In this document: positions 1-9,305 of the stretch, in pieces
Layout: each line of letters begins with the position of its first letter
How positions within the stretch are numbered: the first letter of the stretch is position 1
NCBI GenBank assembly: GCA_963643225.1
Contig: CAVIIX010000010.1
Span: 1-64,000, forward strand
DNA length: 64,000 bases
DNA from: UBA1258 sp963643225
GTDB taxonomy: Bacteria; Bacillota; Clostridia; Lachnospirales; Lachnospiraceae
Direction of reading: 5' to 3'
Translations under genes and position numbers: made by a program
The notes under the pieces: generated by a model
Seen by the model: only the letters and a program-made list of their open reading frames with translations
Told to the model about the DNA's origin: nothing
Databases searched by the model: none

Positions 1-56
1 AGTGCCGCTTTTATATGAGCAAGTAGCGAAGCAAATTGCGAATATCATTGACAAAT
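1..56. repeat. Copy R1 of a dispersed intergenic repeat (truncated by the window edge)
   Basis: The window opens inside a short repeat. It begins with AGTGCC, half of a palindrome seen complete at 43211-43223, continues through a segment with AGCGAAGC and ends with ATTGCGAATATCATTGACA. Aligned by eye with 43218-43270 nearly every base matches. A TTGACA at 48-53 resembles a -35 box, but no -10 box lies 16-18 bases downstream, so I do not call a promoter here. Confidence 0.7.
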
Positions 57-145
57 TAAATAATTCACATAGCGCGCCCGGAAAGCTTTACGCTTTGTGT
101 TTTATATAAGGGGTTATCCCGCAAAATCAAAGGAGGATTTTTACT

Positions 146-1594
146 ATGAGAAAGCCTATGGCAAAAAAAGTATTAGCAGCTTCAATGGCAGCTGCTATGA
201 CCATGAGCGCAGCAGCTTGTGGCGACACAGCCAGCACTACCGAAACTTCTACTCAAGCTTCAACAGAAGCATCTGTAGTTGAATCTGTTACAGAGCCTGA
301 AGAAGAAGTTAGCCCTTATACAGTTATTAAGGACGCTGACGGCAACACAGTTGACCTTGGCGGCATGGAAGTTATCATCCGTGACTGGTGGTCAGGTGAT
401 GGTTCTGCTTCTGAACCCAGCAATGATTACGAAGAAGCAAGACAGGAATACAGAGATTGGATTCAGGAAACCTATAACTTCAAAATTAAGACAATGGGTA
501 TTTCTGACTGGGGTTCAACACCTCAGGATTTCATTGACTATGTAACATCAGGCGGCGATGAAAATAACTACGTATTTACTCTTGATTCAAGATCAGCAGC
601 AGCAATGAGTCAGGGCTTCATGTATGACCTTTCTACTCTTGACTGCTTAGATTTCACAGAAGCTAAATTCACATCCAATAAGATGCATGAATTATACTCT
701 AAGGGTTCATCTATTTACGCTATGAGCACAGGCAAGTCTGAGCCTAGAACCGGTATCTGGTTCAATAAGCGTCTCTTAACTGAAGCAGGTATTGACTACC
801 AGACAATTTATGATATGTATGATGCAGGCACCTGGACATGGGATGCATTTGAATCTCTTTGCGAACAGGTACAGCGTGATATAGATAACGATGGTGTTAT
901 CGATGTTTGGGCTATGTCTCTTAACGAAGGCAACATGACAAAGGCTGCTGTTTGGTCAAACAATGCTTGCTTTGTTAAAGTTGATGCTGACGGTAAATAT
1001 GTATACTGCGTAGAAGATGCCAACACATTAGAAGCTCTTAACTGGGCTAACGATATGTTTGCTAAATATGATGAGCCTTCACCTGAAGGTGCTGAATGGG
1101 ATTATTACAAGCAGCAGGTATGTAATGGCGAATGTGTATTCTTCCCTGAAGATGCATATGTTGGTAATTCAGGCGGCGTTTTAACCGGTTCTGAGGATGA
1201 ATTCGGTTATGTTGCATTCCCTATCGGACCTCAGGGCACAACATACGTTAACTGTTGGGCTAACAACATTTTCGCAATTCCTTCATGCTATGATGCAGAA
1301 AAAGCTTGGAAGATTGCATTTGCTTATAATCTTTACACAAATGAACCCGCCGGTTACGAAGACTACGTTGATAACACTCAGCAGTTAGCAGGTAAGTATG
1401 ATGAACAGTCCTTAAATGTTTGGAAAGATTTACAGAAGGCTGAACATGGTATTGTTGCATATGACGGCTTAGTAGCTAACTTAAATCTTAACGATGGTTT
1501 CATTTATTCAATCGGTGGTTCTGCAGTTATTTCCGAACTTATCGATGCTAAGAGAGATGAATGGAAGACATACATTGACGAAGCAAACAAATAA
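146..1594 (+). CDS. Extracellular sugar-binding lipoprotein of an ABC transporter (family 1 SBP)
   Basis: This 482-residue lipoprotein is the substrate-capturing subunit of a carbohydrate ABC importer, tethered outside the membrane. The N-terminus is a lipoprotein signal: basic start, hydrophobic stretch and a lipobox ending in Ala-Cys with Cys25, followed by a Thr/Ser/Glu-rich linker. The mature part has the length and the Trp/Asp-rich character of family 1 solute-binding proteins. AGGAGG at 131-136 supports the ATG at 146; a second ATG at 158 is in frame but less well spaced. No permease genes follow, and a strong terminator lies just behind, so it is probably the last gene of an operon whose permeases lie before the window. 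The sugar cannot be told from sequence; the nearby GH43 gene makes a plant-glycan oligosaccharide possible. Confidence 0.85.
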   Translation: MRKPMAKKVLAASMAAAMTMSAAACGDTASTTETSTQASTEASVVESVTEPEEEVSPYTVIKDADGNTVDLGGMEVIIRDWWSGDGSASEPSNDYEEARQEYRDWIQETYNFKIKTMGISDWGSTPQDFIDYVTSGGDENNYVFTLDSRSAAAMSQGFMYDLSTLDCLDFTEAKFTSNKMHELYSKGSSIYAMSTGKSEPRTGIWFNKRLLTEAGIDYQTIYDMYDAGTWTWDAFESLCEQVQRDIDNDGVIDVWAMSLNEGNMTKAAVWSNNACFVKVDADGKYVYCVEDANTLEALNWANDMFAKYDEPSPEGAEWDYYKQQVCNGECVFFPEDAYVGNSGGVLTGSEDEFGYVAFPIGPQGTTYVNCWANNIFAIPSCYDAEKAWKIAFAYNLYTNEPAGYEDYVDNTQQLAGKYDEQSLNVWKDLQKAEHGIVAYDGLVANLNLNDGFIYSIGGSAVISELIDAKRDEWKTYIDEANK

Positions 1595-1642
1595 TTTGTT
1601 TTGATTCTTTAAAAACTAAATATTAATGCATTAATAAAATTT

Positions 1643-1676
1643 AGAGCAGTGTTTCCGGGACACTGCTCTTTTATTT
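1643..1676 (+). terminator. Rho-independent terminator after the binding-protein gene
   Basis: A perfect 10-bp stem (AGAGCAGTGT at 1643-1652 with ACACTGCTCT at 1660-1669) around a 7-base loop is followed by a T-rich run. It separates the sugar-binding protein from the export cassette. Confidence 0.92.
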
Positions 1677-1730
1677 TATTGAAATTTAAGAAGAAAAAAG
1701 CAAAAAGTAATAAGAATTTTCTGCAAAAAA

Positions 1731-1739
1731 TGATAAAAT
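1731..1739 (+). promoter_or_regulatory. Candidate extended -10 promoter of the export cassette
   Basis: TGATAAAAT fits the extended -10 pattern TGnTATAAT with one mismatch and lies 30 bases before the ATG at 1770. No good -35 box is visible 17 bases upstream, so support is moderate. It lies directly after the terminator at 1643-1676, where a new transcription unit would be expected to begin. Confidence 0.4.
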
Positions 1740-1769
1740 ACAAAAGTAAAACAAATTAAAAGGATGATT

Positions 1770-2846
1770 ATGAAGAAAAGAGCTTTAATCATTAACTTAA
1801 TAATGTCTGCTTTGCTTTTATCTTCCTGTGGCAAAGCAGAGGAAATACCACCTGTTGCTATTGAAACTGAAGCTTCCGAAATGAGCTACACCTTTTCTTA
1901 TGCAGCAATAGATGATGTTTCTATAATAAAAAAGCTTAAGTGTACATATGTACAGACTAATGAACAGGAGGTTTCTTTTGACGTAACCGGTAAATATGTG
2001 GACAAGGTATACGTTAAGAGTGGCGATACAGTAAAAAAAGGAGATTTATTGTGTGAATTATCTTCAGAGAGTCTGCAAAATTCAATAGATTCACTAGAAT
2101 ATAAGATAAAGAAAAATGAACTTAAATTATCCTATTTAGATAATCAGGAGCTTTTAGACAGACAGGATATTTGGATTGCAAATATTTATTACGGACAGTC
2201 TCTTGAAGCAACCAACGAAAAATTGGCACAGCTTGAGAAAAATTATGAAAGTCAGAGAATAAGCTATAAAGATGCTCTTGAATTTGATAAAGAGGAGCTT
2301 TCATTAAAGAAAAAAGAATTAAATAATTCAAGGCTGTATGCCACTATGGATGGTGTTGTAATGGATTTAAAGTCGGATTTAGAAGGCTCCACCTCTAAAG
2401 AAGGCGACGTGATAATGAAAATTGTCGACAGCTCTGACTGCTTATTTGAAATTTCAGAGCCTGACTACATGAATTATTTTAATGAAGGCGATATTGTCAC
2501 CATGACAATTGTTTATACAAGTGCGGCAGGTGATTATGAGCTAACTCCCTATGAAATAGATTCCTGGACTTTGGATAAACAGGTATTTGAAGTGATTTCA
2601 AGCCCTGATAATGTTTCTATTGAGGTTGGTACAACCGGTACAATTAAATTAACTACCGAATTAAAAGAAGATGTTTTGTCCTTACCCACGGAATGCGTTC
2701 ATGAAGCTAATGAAGAAGCCTATGTCTATGTAATGAACGATGACGGTATGAGAGAAGTTAAGTGGATTAAAATTGGCTTAATCGGAGATTCAAAAACGGA
2801 AATTTTGGAAGGTCTTAACGAAGGAGACAAGGTTATTAAGAAATGA
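1770..2846 (+). CDS. HlyD/MacA-type adaptor lipoprotein of an ABC efflux system
   Basis: A membrane-anchored adaptor that would link an FtsX/MacB-type permease to its substrate or to the wall. Cys20 of a Leu-Ser-Ser-Cys lipobox marks it as a lipoprotein. Behind it comes the split lipoyl-like (barrel-sandwich) domain, interrupted by a Lys/Glu/Leu-rich helical hairpin, and C-terminal beta-barrel parts ending with a Gly-Leu-x-Glu-Gly motif typical of these adaptors. An ATG also exists at 1764, but AAAAGG at 1758-1763 is correctly spaced only for the ATG at 1770. The stop overlaps the start of the next gene (ATGA), so translation is probably coupled. Gram-positive adaptors of this type often serve peptide or lantibiotic efflux; the substrate here is unknown. 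Confidence 0.8.
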   Translation: MKKRALIINLIMSALLLSSCGKAEEIPPVAIETEASEMSYTFSYAAIDDVSIIKKLKCTYVQTNEQEVSFDVTGKYVDKVYVKSGDTVKKGDLLCELSSESLQNSIDSLEYKIKKNELKLSYLDNQELLDRQDIWIANIYYGQSLEATNEKLAQLEKNYESQRISYKDALEFDKEELSLKKKELNNSRLYATMDGVVMDLKSDLEGSTSKEGDVIMKIVDSSDCLFEISEPDYMNYFNEGDIVTMTIVYTSAAGDYELTPYEIDSWTLDKQVFEVISSPDNVSIEVGTTGTIKLTTELKEDVLSLPTECVHEANEEAYVYVMNDDGMREVKWIKIGLIGDSKTEILEGLNEGDKVIKK

Positions 2847-4963
2847 AAAAGTTAATGAAAAATGTAATTAACTTAATATTGATTTTTTCTGTTTTCTTAT
2901 CGGTAACAGCCTGCGGCAGTGAAAAAAATGAATGGGAAGAGGTTGAACTTATTGATCCTATTTCCACAATCGGTTCTTTTTACAGTGCTGAATACAGAGA
3001 TATTTATAATGCCAAGGTTTATTCGGGCCTTGTAGTGCCGGAAATAAAGGAATATTCCTTTGACGTATCCCAGACCTTTGACGGATATACCGCTCTTGTG
3101 GGTGATGGAGTTCAACCGGGAGATGTGTTAATAAAGGGAAGCGTAGAAAGCTTTGAAAAGCAGATTGAAGCTTTAGAAGAAGCTATAAGTGATGCAAAAG
3201 AAGAATATGATGAATATATTTTAGAAACAAATGATTCTTTAGCATCTAAAAAATCAGAACTTGAAAGTTACGGTCAGATTGTAAACAATTTTGAAAACAT
3301 GACGGAAGAGGAAGCTAACGGTTATAATAATTATGCTTCTGAATTTAATAAATATAAGGCATTATATGCAAATACAGATTTAGCGATTCAAAGACTTGCT
3401 GAAGCTTTAAAAGAGAAGACTGAAATTTATAATTTAGACAATTCCTATAACAATTCCGAGCTTAAAAAGCTTAAAAAACAGAAAAATAATGCGACAGTTA
3501 CCTCTGATATGAAAGGTACTGTTGTGTCACAGGTTTTTTATGATGCTGATCATTCTTACATTGGTAAGGATACGCCGGTTATAGCGGTTGGTGATTTGGG
3601 TGAATTCAGAATTAAGACGGAATTTATCAGTAAATCAACTATAAATAAGGCTATTGAATATTACGCTATTGTAGATGGTGAGCGGTATGAGCTTGAATAC
3701 GTTGAAATGGAAACGGAAGAATATAATCGTTTATTAAAAGAAAACGATGCTGTTTATTCAACCTTTTTGTTTAAGGGTGATACTTCAAAAATAAACCAGG
3801 GCGATTTTGTAACTGTTGTGCTTGTTAATGATTACCTTCAAAACGCTCTATGTGTTCCCAAGGATTCTGTTAATAAGGATGATTCCGGATATTTTGTTTA
3901 TGTGCTTGAAGATGACGGAAGCAAAACAAGAACAGGTATTAAGAAAGGCATAAGCGATTCTCTATATACGGAGGTTTTGTCGGGGTTAGAGGAAGGCGCT
4001 AAAGTCATAAGTGATACAAAGGTTAAAGAAAGAACTAATACAGCAGTAATTGAACTGGGCAATATAAATTCTGATTTTAAGGAATCTGGTTATTTTTGGT
4101 ATCCCGTTACTGAATGGATTAAAAACCCTGTAGAATACGGTACGGCTTATCTTGATGAAATATTGGTTTCTAAATATGAAACTGTTGAAAAGGGTCAGGT
4201 AATTGCAAATATAAGAGTAGAAGCTGATTCCATTGAAATTAAGAGGCAGGAAAGAAATTTATTAAGAGCTAACGAAGCACTTAATTCCCTTATTGAAAAC
4301 AATGATTCTAACGGCTCTAACAATAAGGCTATAAAGGCTCAGAATGAAAGAATTTCTGAATTAAAGGAATTAATTTCAGACATGAAGTCTGATGGAAAAA
4401 TTAAAGAAATTAAGGCTCCCTTTAACGGAGTTGTGACGGATATCATTAAATACGAAACAGGAGATATTTTAAACAAGGACGGTAAGATTATTGAACTTTC
4501 GGAAAGCGATTCAAACTACATCCTTGTGGAAGATGATAATTGTTCTCTCACCTTCGGTAATGATGTGTCAATTTCCTATATGGGTGCCGACAGAACCCAG
4601 AAAACAGCTGAGGGTACTGTCGTAACAGTAAGTAAAACGGCAGTTTCAAAGGCAATGACTTCGAATTATTCCATTGTGTCGATACCAAAAGAATATTTAT
4701 CGGATATTGCAGGCTCTTCAAGAAACGATGAGGGCTGGTGGTCAAGAACAAAATACACGGTTACTGCAGAGCTTAGAAATATGGAAAATGTTTTATTGGT
4801 GCCAAAAGCTGCGGTAACTGAATCAGGTGGATATACCTTTGTTACAATTAAGGATGAAAATGGTAATTTTAAATATAAAAGCTTTATAGCCGGCGGTTCA
4901 AATAAAAATTATTACTGGGTTGCAGATGGCCTTACAGAAGGTATGGAAATATGCTTGGATTAA
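2843..4963 (+). CDS. Double-length HlyD/MacA-type adaptor lipoprotein
   Basis: At 706 residues this is about twice the normal adaptor length. Lipobox Val-Thr-Ala-Cys puts the lipidated residue at Cys24. Residues about 45-395 form one complete adaptor (barrel-sandwich, helical hairpin, barrel-sandwich return, beta-barrel, closing Gly-Leu-x-Glu-Gly). Residues about 420-706 repeat the same plan with their own Lys/Glu-rich hairpin and an Ala-Pro-Phe-x-Gly-Val-Val-Thr return strand. The gene therefore looks like an in-frame fusion or internal duplication of two adaptors, encoded next to a third single one. The ATG overlaps the stop of the preceding gene, and its own stop lies within the start region of the permease gene. 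Confidence 0.78.
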   Translation: MKKLMKNVINLILIFSVFLSVTACGSEKNEWEEVELIDPISTIGSFYSAEYRDIYNAKVYSGLVVPEIKEYSFDVSQTFDGYTALVGDGVQPGDVLIKGSVESFEKQIEALEEAISDAKEEYDEYILETNDSLASKKSELESYGQIVNNFENMTEEEANGYNNYASEFNKYKALYANTDLAIQRLAEALKEKTEIYNLDNSYNNSELKKLKKQKNNATVTSDMKGTVVSQVFYDADHSYIGKDTPVIAVGDLGEFRIKTEFISKSTINKAIEYYAIVDGERYELEYVEMETEEYNRLLKENDAVYSTFLFKGDTSKINQGDFVTVVLVNDYLQNALCVPKDSVNKDDSGYFVYVLEDDGSKTRTGIKKGISDSLYTEVLSGLEEGAKVISDTKVKERTNTAVIELGNINSDFKESGYFWYPVTEWIKNPVEYGTAYLDEILVSKYETVEKGQVIANIRVEADSIEIKRQERNLLRANEALNSLIENNDSNGSNNKAIKAQNERISELKELISDMKSDGKIKEIKAPFNGVVTDIIKYETGDILNKDGKIIELSESDSNYILVEDDNCSLTFGNDVSISYMGADRTQKTAEGTVVTVSKTAVSKAMTSNYSIVSIPKEYLSDIAGSSRNDEGWWSRTKYTVTAELRNMENVLLVPKAAVTESGGYTFVTIKDENGNFKYKSFIAGGSNKNYYWVADGLTEGMEICLD

Positions 4964-7743
4964 TGTTTGAAAAGCTGTGGCATAAAAAGTGGATGAATTG
5001 TTGCTTACTTCTAGGTGTGATTTTATTAATTGGCACCGTTGTAAGCTTCCCTCTTTATAAAAGAGCTGCTTTTGACAGAATGCTGCAGGATGAATTTGAA
5101 AATTACATAGAGTCTGTTGGTTCTTATCCAACAATAGCACAATTTTCCACTACTTCTCAAAAGGATAAGTCAGGGGAGACCATTACTAAAATCAGAGATT
5201 TCAGAGACTCCTTAGCCTCAGACCTTGATTTAACGGTTAGAAACAATACAGACTTTTTGTTTTTGGTACAGTCAGAAGCTACCTCCACCATGAACAGAAG
5301 CGACGCAGATCCTGTCATCATAAGGCTTGCTTCCATGACGGATTTAGAAAGCCATGTAAAGCTTTTAAGTGGTGATATGTATTCAAACCAAAGAAAAGAA
5401 GACGGCTCAATCGATGTAATCATAAGTCAGTCGTGCATGGTTAATGACGAACTCTTAATTGGCGAATCCTTAGAATTTAAAAATTTAAAAGACGTCGACG
5501 GAAATCCTATAAAAGTAAACATTGTAGGTGTGTTTGATGCTTTGGATTCATCAGACCCTTACTGGCAATACAAGACAGAAAAATTAAATAACGATCTTTT
5601 AATGGATGCAGATTTGTTTGATGAAATGTTTACCGGTGCAAATGCCGGCAAATATACCATTTCCTGCCATTTTTATTCAATATTTGACTACAGTGACATT
5701 ACAAGTAATCAGGTATCTGAATTATGTGAAAAGCTTACATTTTTAACGGAAGAGAGTAGTTACAGAAGTGTAATTAAGGTTAAGACATTTTTAGAGCTTT
5801 TAACTGATTACAATGAAAATCAGACACGTATTGTTGCTACATTAACAATATTACAGATTCCTGTTTTGGTAATGCTTGCTTCCTTCCTTCTTATGATAAG
5901 CGGCCAGATGTATGAAATGGAGAGAAACGAAATCTCTGTCATTAAATCAAGAGGCTCATCTAAAGGACAGATTTTTAAGCTTTATTTCTATCAGGGACTG
6001 TTTTTGACGATTACTGGTACTGTTTTAGGCATTCCTTTGGGATATGTATTTTCTAAAATATTGGGAGCCACAAGAAATTTCCTTGAATTTTCTAACGATG
6101 AAGAATTTTTAGTCACCTTTACTTTTGAAGCTTTGATTTATGCATTAATCGGCGCTTTTGTATGTTTATTAAGCATCACTTTACCTGCCATTAGGCATAG
6201 TAAAGTTTCAATAGTAAATCTAAAGACTATTAAGGCTACAAATAAAAAAAGACTTTGGGAAAAATTATATATTGATATTGTTTTATTGGGTGTTTCTTTA
6301 TACGGATTTTATTCCTTTAAGAAAAATTCAAATGTAACGGTGGATGTATTATCGGGTAAAAGCTTAGATCCCTTACTTTATATAAGCTCATCCTTATTTA
6401 TTATAGGTGCAGGGCTTTTGTTTTTAAGAATTCAGCCCTATTTAGTAAAGCTTATATATTTAATCGGCAAAAAACATTACGGCCCTGCCGCAACGGTATC
6501 CTTTATGGATAACATTAAAAACGGACGTAAGCAGCAGCTTATTATGCTTTTCCTTATTATGACAATTTCTTTAGGCATGTATCACGCAACAGTAGCCAGG
6601 ACAATACTTGATAATGCTATTGAAAACACTGATTATGTAGACGGTGCGGATGTAATAATCAAGGAAATCTGGACACCGGTTGTTAGTACTGACGGTCTTG
6701 TTGGTGAACCCTACATTGTGCCGGATTATTCTAAATACGGAAAATTAGAGGCAGCTGAAAGCTATACAAGAGTTTATTATAATTCTTCAGGGTATGTGGC
6801 TGCAGATGGAAGAAACAGAATTACAATTACAGCCATGGGCATCCATACAAAGGAATTCGGTAACGTAATTGAAATGGATTCATCCTTAATAGATAAGCAT
6901 ATAAATGCATATTTAAATGATTTGGCAGTTACCGAAAATGGTGTGCTTGTATCCTCTAATTTTAAAGAAAAATTCGGATACGAAATAGGGGATTCCTTTT
7001 ACTATAGTGTGAACGAAGCAAGCTTACTTGGCGTCATTGCAGGGTTTGTGGATTATTTCCCAGGATATATTCCTTCGGAAATTGATTATTATTCTGACGG
7101 CACTGCCTATTTAAGAGAAAATTATCTGGTAGTTGGTCACTATGACGTTATTATGAATAAGCTTGGCACAACTCCCTATGAAGTATGGATTAACGTACGG
7201 GATGATTCTTCACCCCTGGATGTATATAACTGGGTGCAGGATAATGAAGTAAAGGTGCAAAAATACATTAATAAAATGAATGACATTAAGAGTGCCGAAG
7301 AAGACCCCTTATTACAGGGCACAAACGGTGTGCTTACAATGGGCTTCGTAGTAACACTTATATTATGCGCAGTAGGTTATTTAATCTATTGGATAATGTC
7401 AATTAAGGAAAGAGAGTTAATGTTTGGCGTATTGAGAGCCTGTGGTTTTCACAAGGGCGAAGTAATACATATGCTGATTCTCGAGCAGATTTTCTGCGGT
7501 ATATTCTCAATTTTGGCAGGTATCGGAATTGGTAAGATTACTTCGGAATTATTTGTACCAATGCTTCAGGAAGCCTACGCTTCAAGAAATCAGGCAATTC
7601 CAATGCGTTTAATTACAAACGCAACGGATTTAATAAGACTTTACGGAGTTATTGCCTTGGTTGTGCTTTTAGCATTACTTGTTTTGCTTGTTTTAGTATC
7701 AAAAATGAATGTCACAAAGGCTCTTAAATTAGGTGAAGAATAG
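4951..7743 (+). CDS. FtsX/MacB-type ABC permease with two FtsX units
   Basis: A 930-residue integral membrane protein, the permease partner of the two ATPases that follow. An N-terminal membrane helix (about residues 17-37) precedes a large extracytoplasmic region. Three helices around 300-415 form the first FtsX domain, then further helices near 445-550, a second extracytoplasmic region (about 560-790) and three C-terminal helices form the second FtsX domain. This duplicated layout is typical of Gram-positive permeases of the MacB/BceB superfamily that move lipids, peptides or antibiotics or act as mechanotransmitters rather than import sugars. The start may be the ATG at 4951 (overlapping the previous gene) or the in-frame ATG at 4963; AGAAGG at 4936-4941 fits 4951. 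Confidence 0.82.
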   Translation: MLGLMFEKLWHKKWMNCCLLLGVILLIGTVVSFPLYKRAAFDRMLQDEFENYIESVGSYPTIAQFSTTSQKDKSGETITKIRDFRDSLASDLDLTVRNNTDFLFLVQSEATSTMNRSDADPVIIRLASMTDLESHVKLLSGDMYSNQRKEDGSIDVIISQSCMVNDELLIGESLEFKNLKDVDGNPIKVNIVGVFDALDSSDPYWQYKTEKLNNDLLMDADLFDEMFTGANAGKYTISCHFYSIFDYSDITSNQVSELCEKLTFLTEESSYRSVIKVKTFLELLTDYNENQTRIVATLTILQIPVLVMLASFLLMISGQMYEMERNEISVIKSRGSSKGQIFKLYFYQGLFLTITGTVLGIPLGYVFSKILGATRNFLEFSNDEEFLVTFTFEALIYALIGAFVCLLSITLPAIRHSKVSIVNLKTIKATNKKRLWEKLYIDIVLLGVSLYGFYSFKKNSNVTVDVLSGKSLDPLLYISSSLFIIGAGLLFLRIQPYLVKLIYLIGKKHYGPAATVSFMDNIKNGRKQQLIMLFLIMTISLGMYHATVARTILDNAIENTDYVDGADVIIKEIWTPVVSTDGLVGEPYIVPDYSKYGKLEAAESYTRVYYNSSGYVAADGRNRITITAMGIHTKEFGNVIEMDSSLIDKHINAYLNDLAVTENGVLVSSNFKEKFGYEIGDSFYYSVNEASLLGVIAGFVDYFPGYIPSEIDYYSDGTAYLRENYLVVGHYDVIMNKLGTTPYEVWINVRDDSSPLDVYNWVQDNEVKVQKYINKMNDIKSAEEDPLLQGTNGVLTMGFVVTLILCAVGYLIYWIMSIKERELMFGVLRACGFHKGEVIHMLILEQIFCGIFSILAGIGIGKITSELFVPMLQEAYASRNQAIPMRLITNATDLIRLYGVIALVVLLALLVLLVLVSKMNVTKALKLGEE

Positions 7744-8426
7744 TGAATGAACCTGTAATTAAAGCAGAAGGAATTACAAGAATTTTTTCTGTACCAGGGG
7801 GCGAATTTACAGCCCTTGATAATGTAAATGCAGAAGTGCCTGCCGGTACCTTTGCCATATTGAAGGGTCGTTCGGGCTCGGGCAAAACGACTCTTATGAA
7901 TATAATCGGTACTTTAGATGATCCTACACGTGGAAGCGTTTTTATTAACGGAACGCCAATAAAGGGAATGTCTGATTATAAGCGTGAAGAATTAAGGCGT
8001 AAGAATTTTGGATTTGTATTTCAGTCGGTTTCTTTAATTCCTTCCTTAAATGCATTTCAGAATGTTGAATTTTCCATGCGCATGGCCGGCATTAAGCCTT
8101 CAAAAGAAACGGACAGAAGAATTGAAGAATGCTTAAGGCTTGTGGGACTTTCAAATCGTAAAACTCACATGCCTGCAGAAATGTCCGGTGGTGAACAGCA
8201 GAGAGTTGCAATAGCAAGAGCACTTGCCCATAAGCCTAGGCTAATACTGGCAGATGAGCCTACAGCAGAGCTTGACTCACAGATGGCAGCGCATGTAACG
8301 GAAATTTTTAAGGAAATGACAAAAAAAGAAAACATCACGGTTTTAATGACTACCCACGACGTAGGATTAATGGGAGCCGCTGATATGATTATTGAGCTTG
8401 AAAACGGAAAGCGTATAAATGGCTAA
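7743..8426 (+). CDS. ABC transporter ATPase, LolD/MacB family (first of two)
   Basis: A 227-residue nucleotide-binding subunit that would power the FtsX-type permease encoded just upstream. It has a complete motor: Walker A GRSGSGKTT, Q-loop FVFQS, signature MSGGEQQR, Walker B LILADEPT and the H-loop TTHD. It begins with GTG overlapping the TAG of the permease gene, and its end overlaps the start of the next ATPase by 8 bases, so three genes are translated as a tight run. The family normally works as a homodimer; two different ATPases here suggest a heterodimer or alternative partners. Confidence 0.9.
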   Translation: MNEPVIKAEGITRIFSVPGGEFTALDNVNAEVPAGTFAILKGRSGSGKTTLMNIIGTLDDPTRGSVFINGTPIKGMSDYKREELRRKNFGFVFQSVSLIPSLNAFQNVEFSMRMAGIKPSKETDRRIEECLRLVGLSNRKTHMPAEMSGGEQQRVAIARALAHKPRLILADEPTAELDSQMAAHVTEIFKEMTKKENITVLMTTHDVGLMGAADMIIELENGKRING

Positions 8427-9297
8427 TGAAATGATAAAGGCTGACAGCCTTGTAAAAATCTATAAAACTAAAGAGACGGAAGTGCTTGCACTTCAGGGCC
8501 TTGATTTAATTGTTAATGAAGGTGAGCTTACTGCTATTATCGGTAATTCAGGCTCTGGTAAATCTACGTTTTTAAACATGATAGGTGGTCTTGACCGTCC
8601 CAGTGCCGGTTCACTTTTTGTAGACGGTAAGAATTTATTTACAATGTCTGAAAAGGAACTTGTGCTTTATAAACGTGATACGGTAGGCTTTGTGTGGCAG
8701 AATAACGGGCGCAACATGCTGCCTTTTCTTTCGGCGATAGAGAATGTTATGATGCCCATGAATTTATCAAGCTACAAGCACAAGAGAGAAAAGGCTTTAG
8801 AGCTACTTGAAATGGTTGGCATGAGCCATAAGAAGAATTCAAGGATGAACATGTTATCGGGTGGTGAGCAACAGAGGGTTGCAATTGCAATAGCCCTTGC
8901 CAATTCCCCTAAATTACTGCTTGCAGACGAGCCCACAGGCTCGGTTGATTTTAAAACCGCTGATTTTATTTTTGATGTATTTTCAGAGCTCAATAAAAAC
9001 GGCCAGACTATTTTAATAGTTACTCATGACGTGGCTTTATCTAAAAAGGTAAAGAGAGTTGTAGCCATAAGAGACGGTAAGATAAGCTCTGAAAGAGTTT
9101 TAAAGGAAGAATTTAAGGACAGACTCAAGGAAACTGGAATTGACTGGCGTGCAGAAGATACGCAGGATGAATATGCGATTTTAGACAGAGCAAACAGAGT
9201 GCAGATTCCGAGTGAACTTATTTCTAATTTAGGACTTAGTGACAATAAAGTTAAAATTACGTATAAAGAAAACGAAATTAAGATTACAAAACCTTAG
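8419..9297 (+). CDS. ABC transporter ATPase with a C-terminal AbrB-like tail (second of two)
   Basis: A 292-residue ATPase, the second of the cassette. The ABC core (about residues 1-225) has Walker A GNSGSGKST, signature LSGGEQQR, Walker B LLLADEPTG and the H-loop Thr-His-Asp. About 65 residues longer than the first ATPase, it carries after a linker a tail with the sequence ANRVQIPSEL followed by a Gly-Leu and Val-Lys-Ile strands. This resembles the swapped-hairpin fold of AbrB/SpoVT proteins. In that family the fold binds DNA or acts as a dimerisation unit; here it could hold ATPase dimers together. The tail assignment rests on motif recognition only. Confidence 0.85.
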   Translation: MANEMIKADSLVKIYKTKETEVLALQGLDLIVNEGELTAIIGNSGSGKSTFLNMIGGLDRPSAGSLFVDGKNLFTMSEKELVLYKRDTVGFVWQNNGRNMLPFLSAIENVMMPMNLSSYKHKREKALELLEMVGMSHKKNSRMNMLSGGEQQRVAIAIALANSPKLLLADEPTGSVDFKTADFIFDVFSELNKNGQTILIVTHDVALSKKVKRVVAIRDGKISSERVLKEEFKDRLKETGIDWRAEDTQDEYAILDRANRVQIPSELISNLGLSDNKVKITYKENEIKITKP

Positions 9298-9305
9298 GAG
9301 ACAAT

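Noticed and set aside
48..76. TTGACA in the repeat as a promoter of the sugar-binding protein
   Set aside because: No -10 box at 16-18 bases; the same TTGACA occurs in copies R2 and R3 also without a -10.
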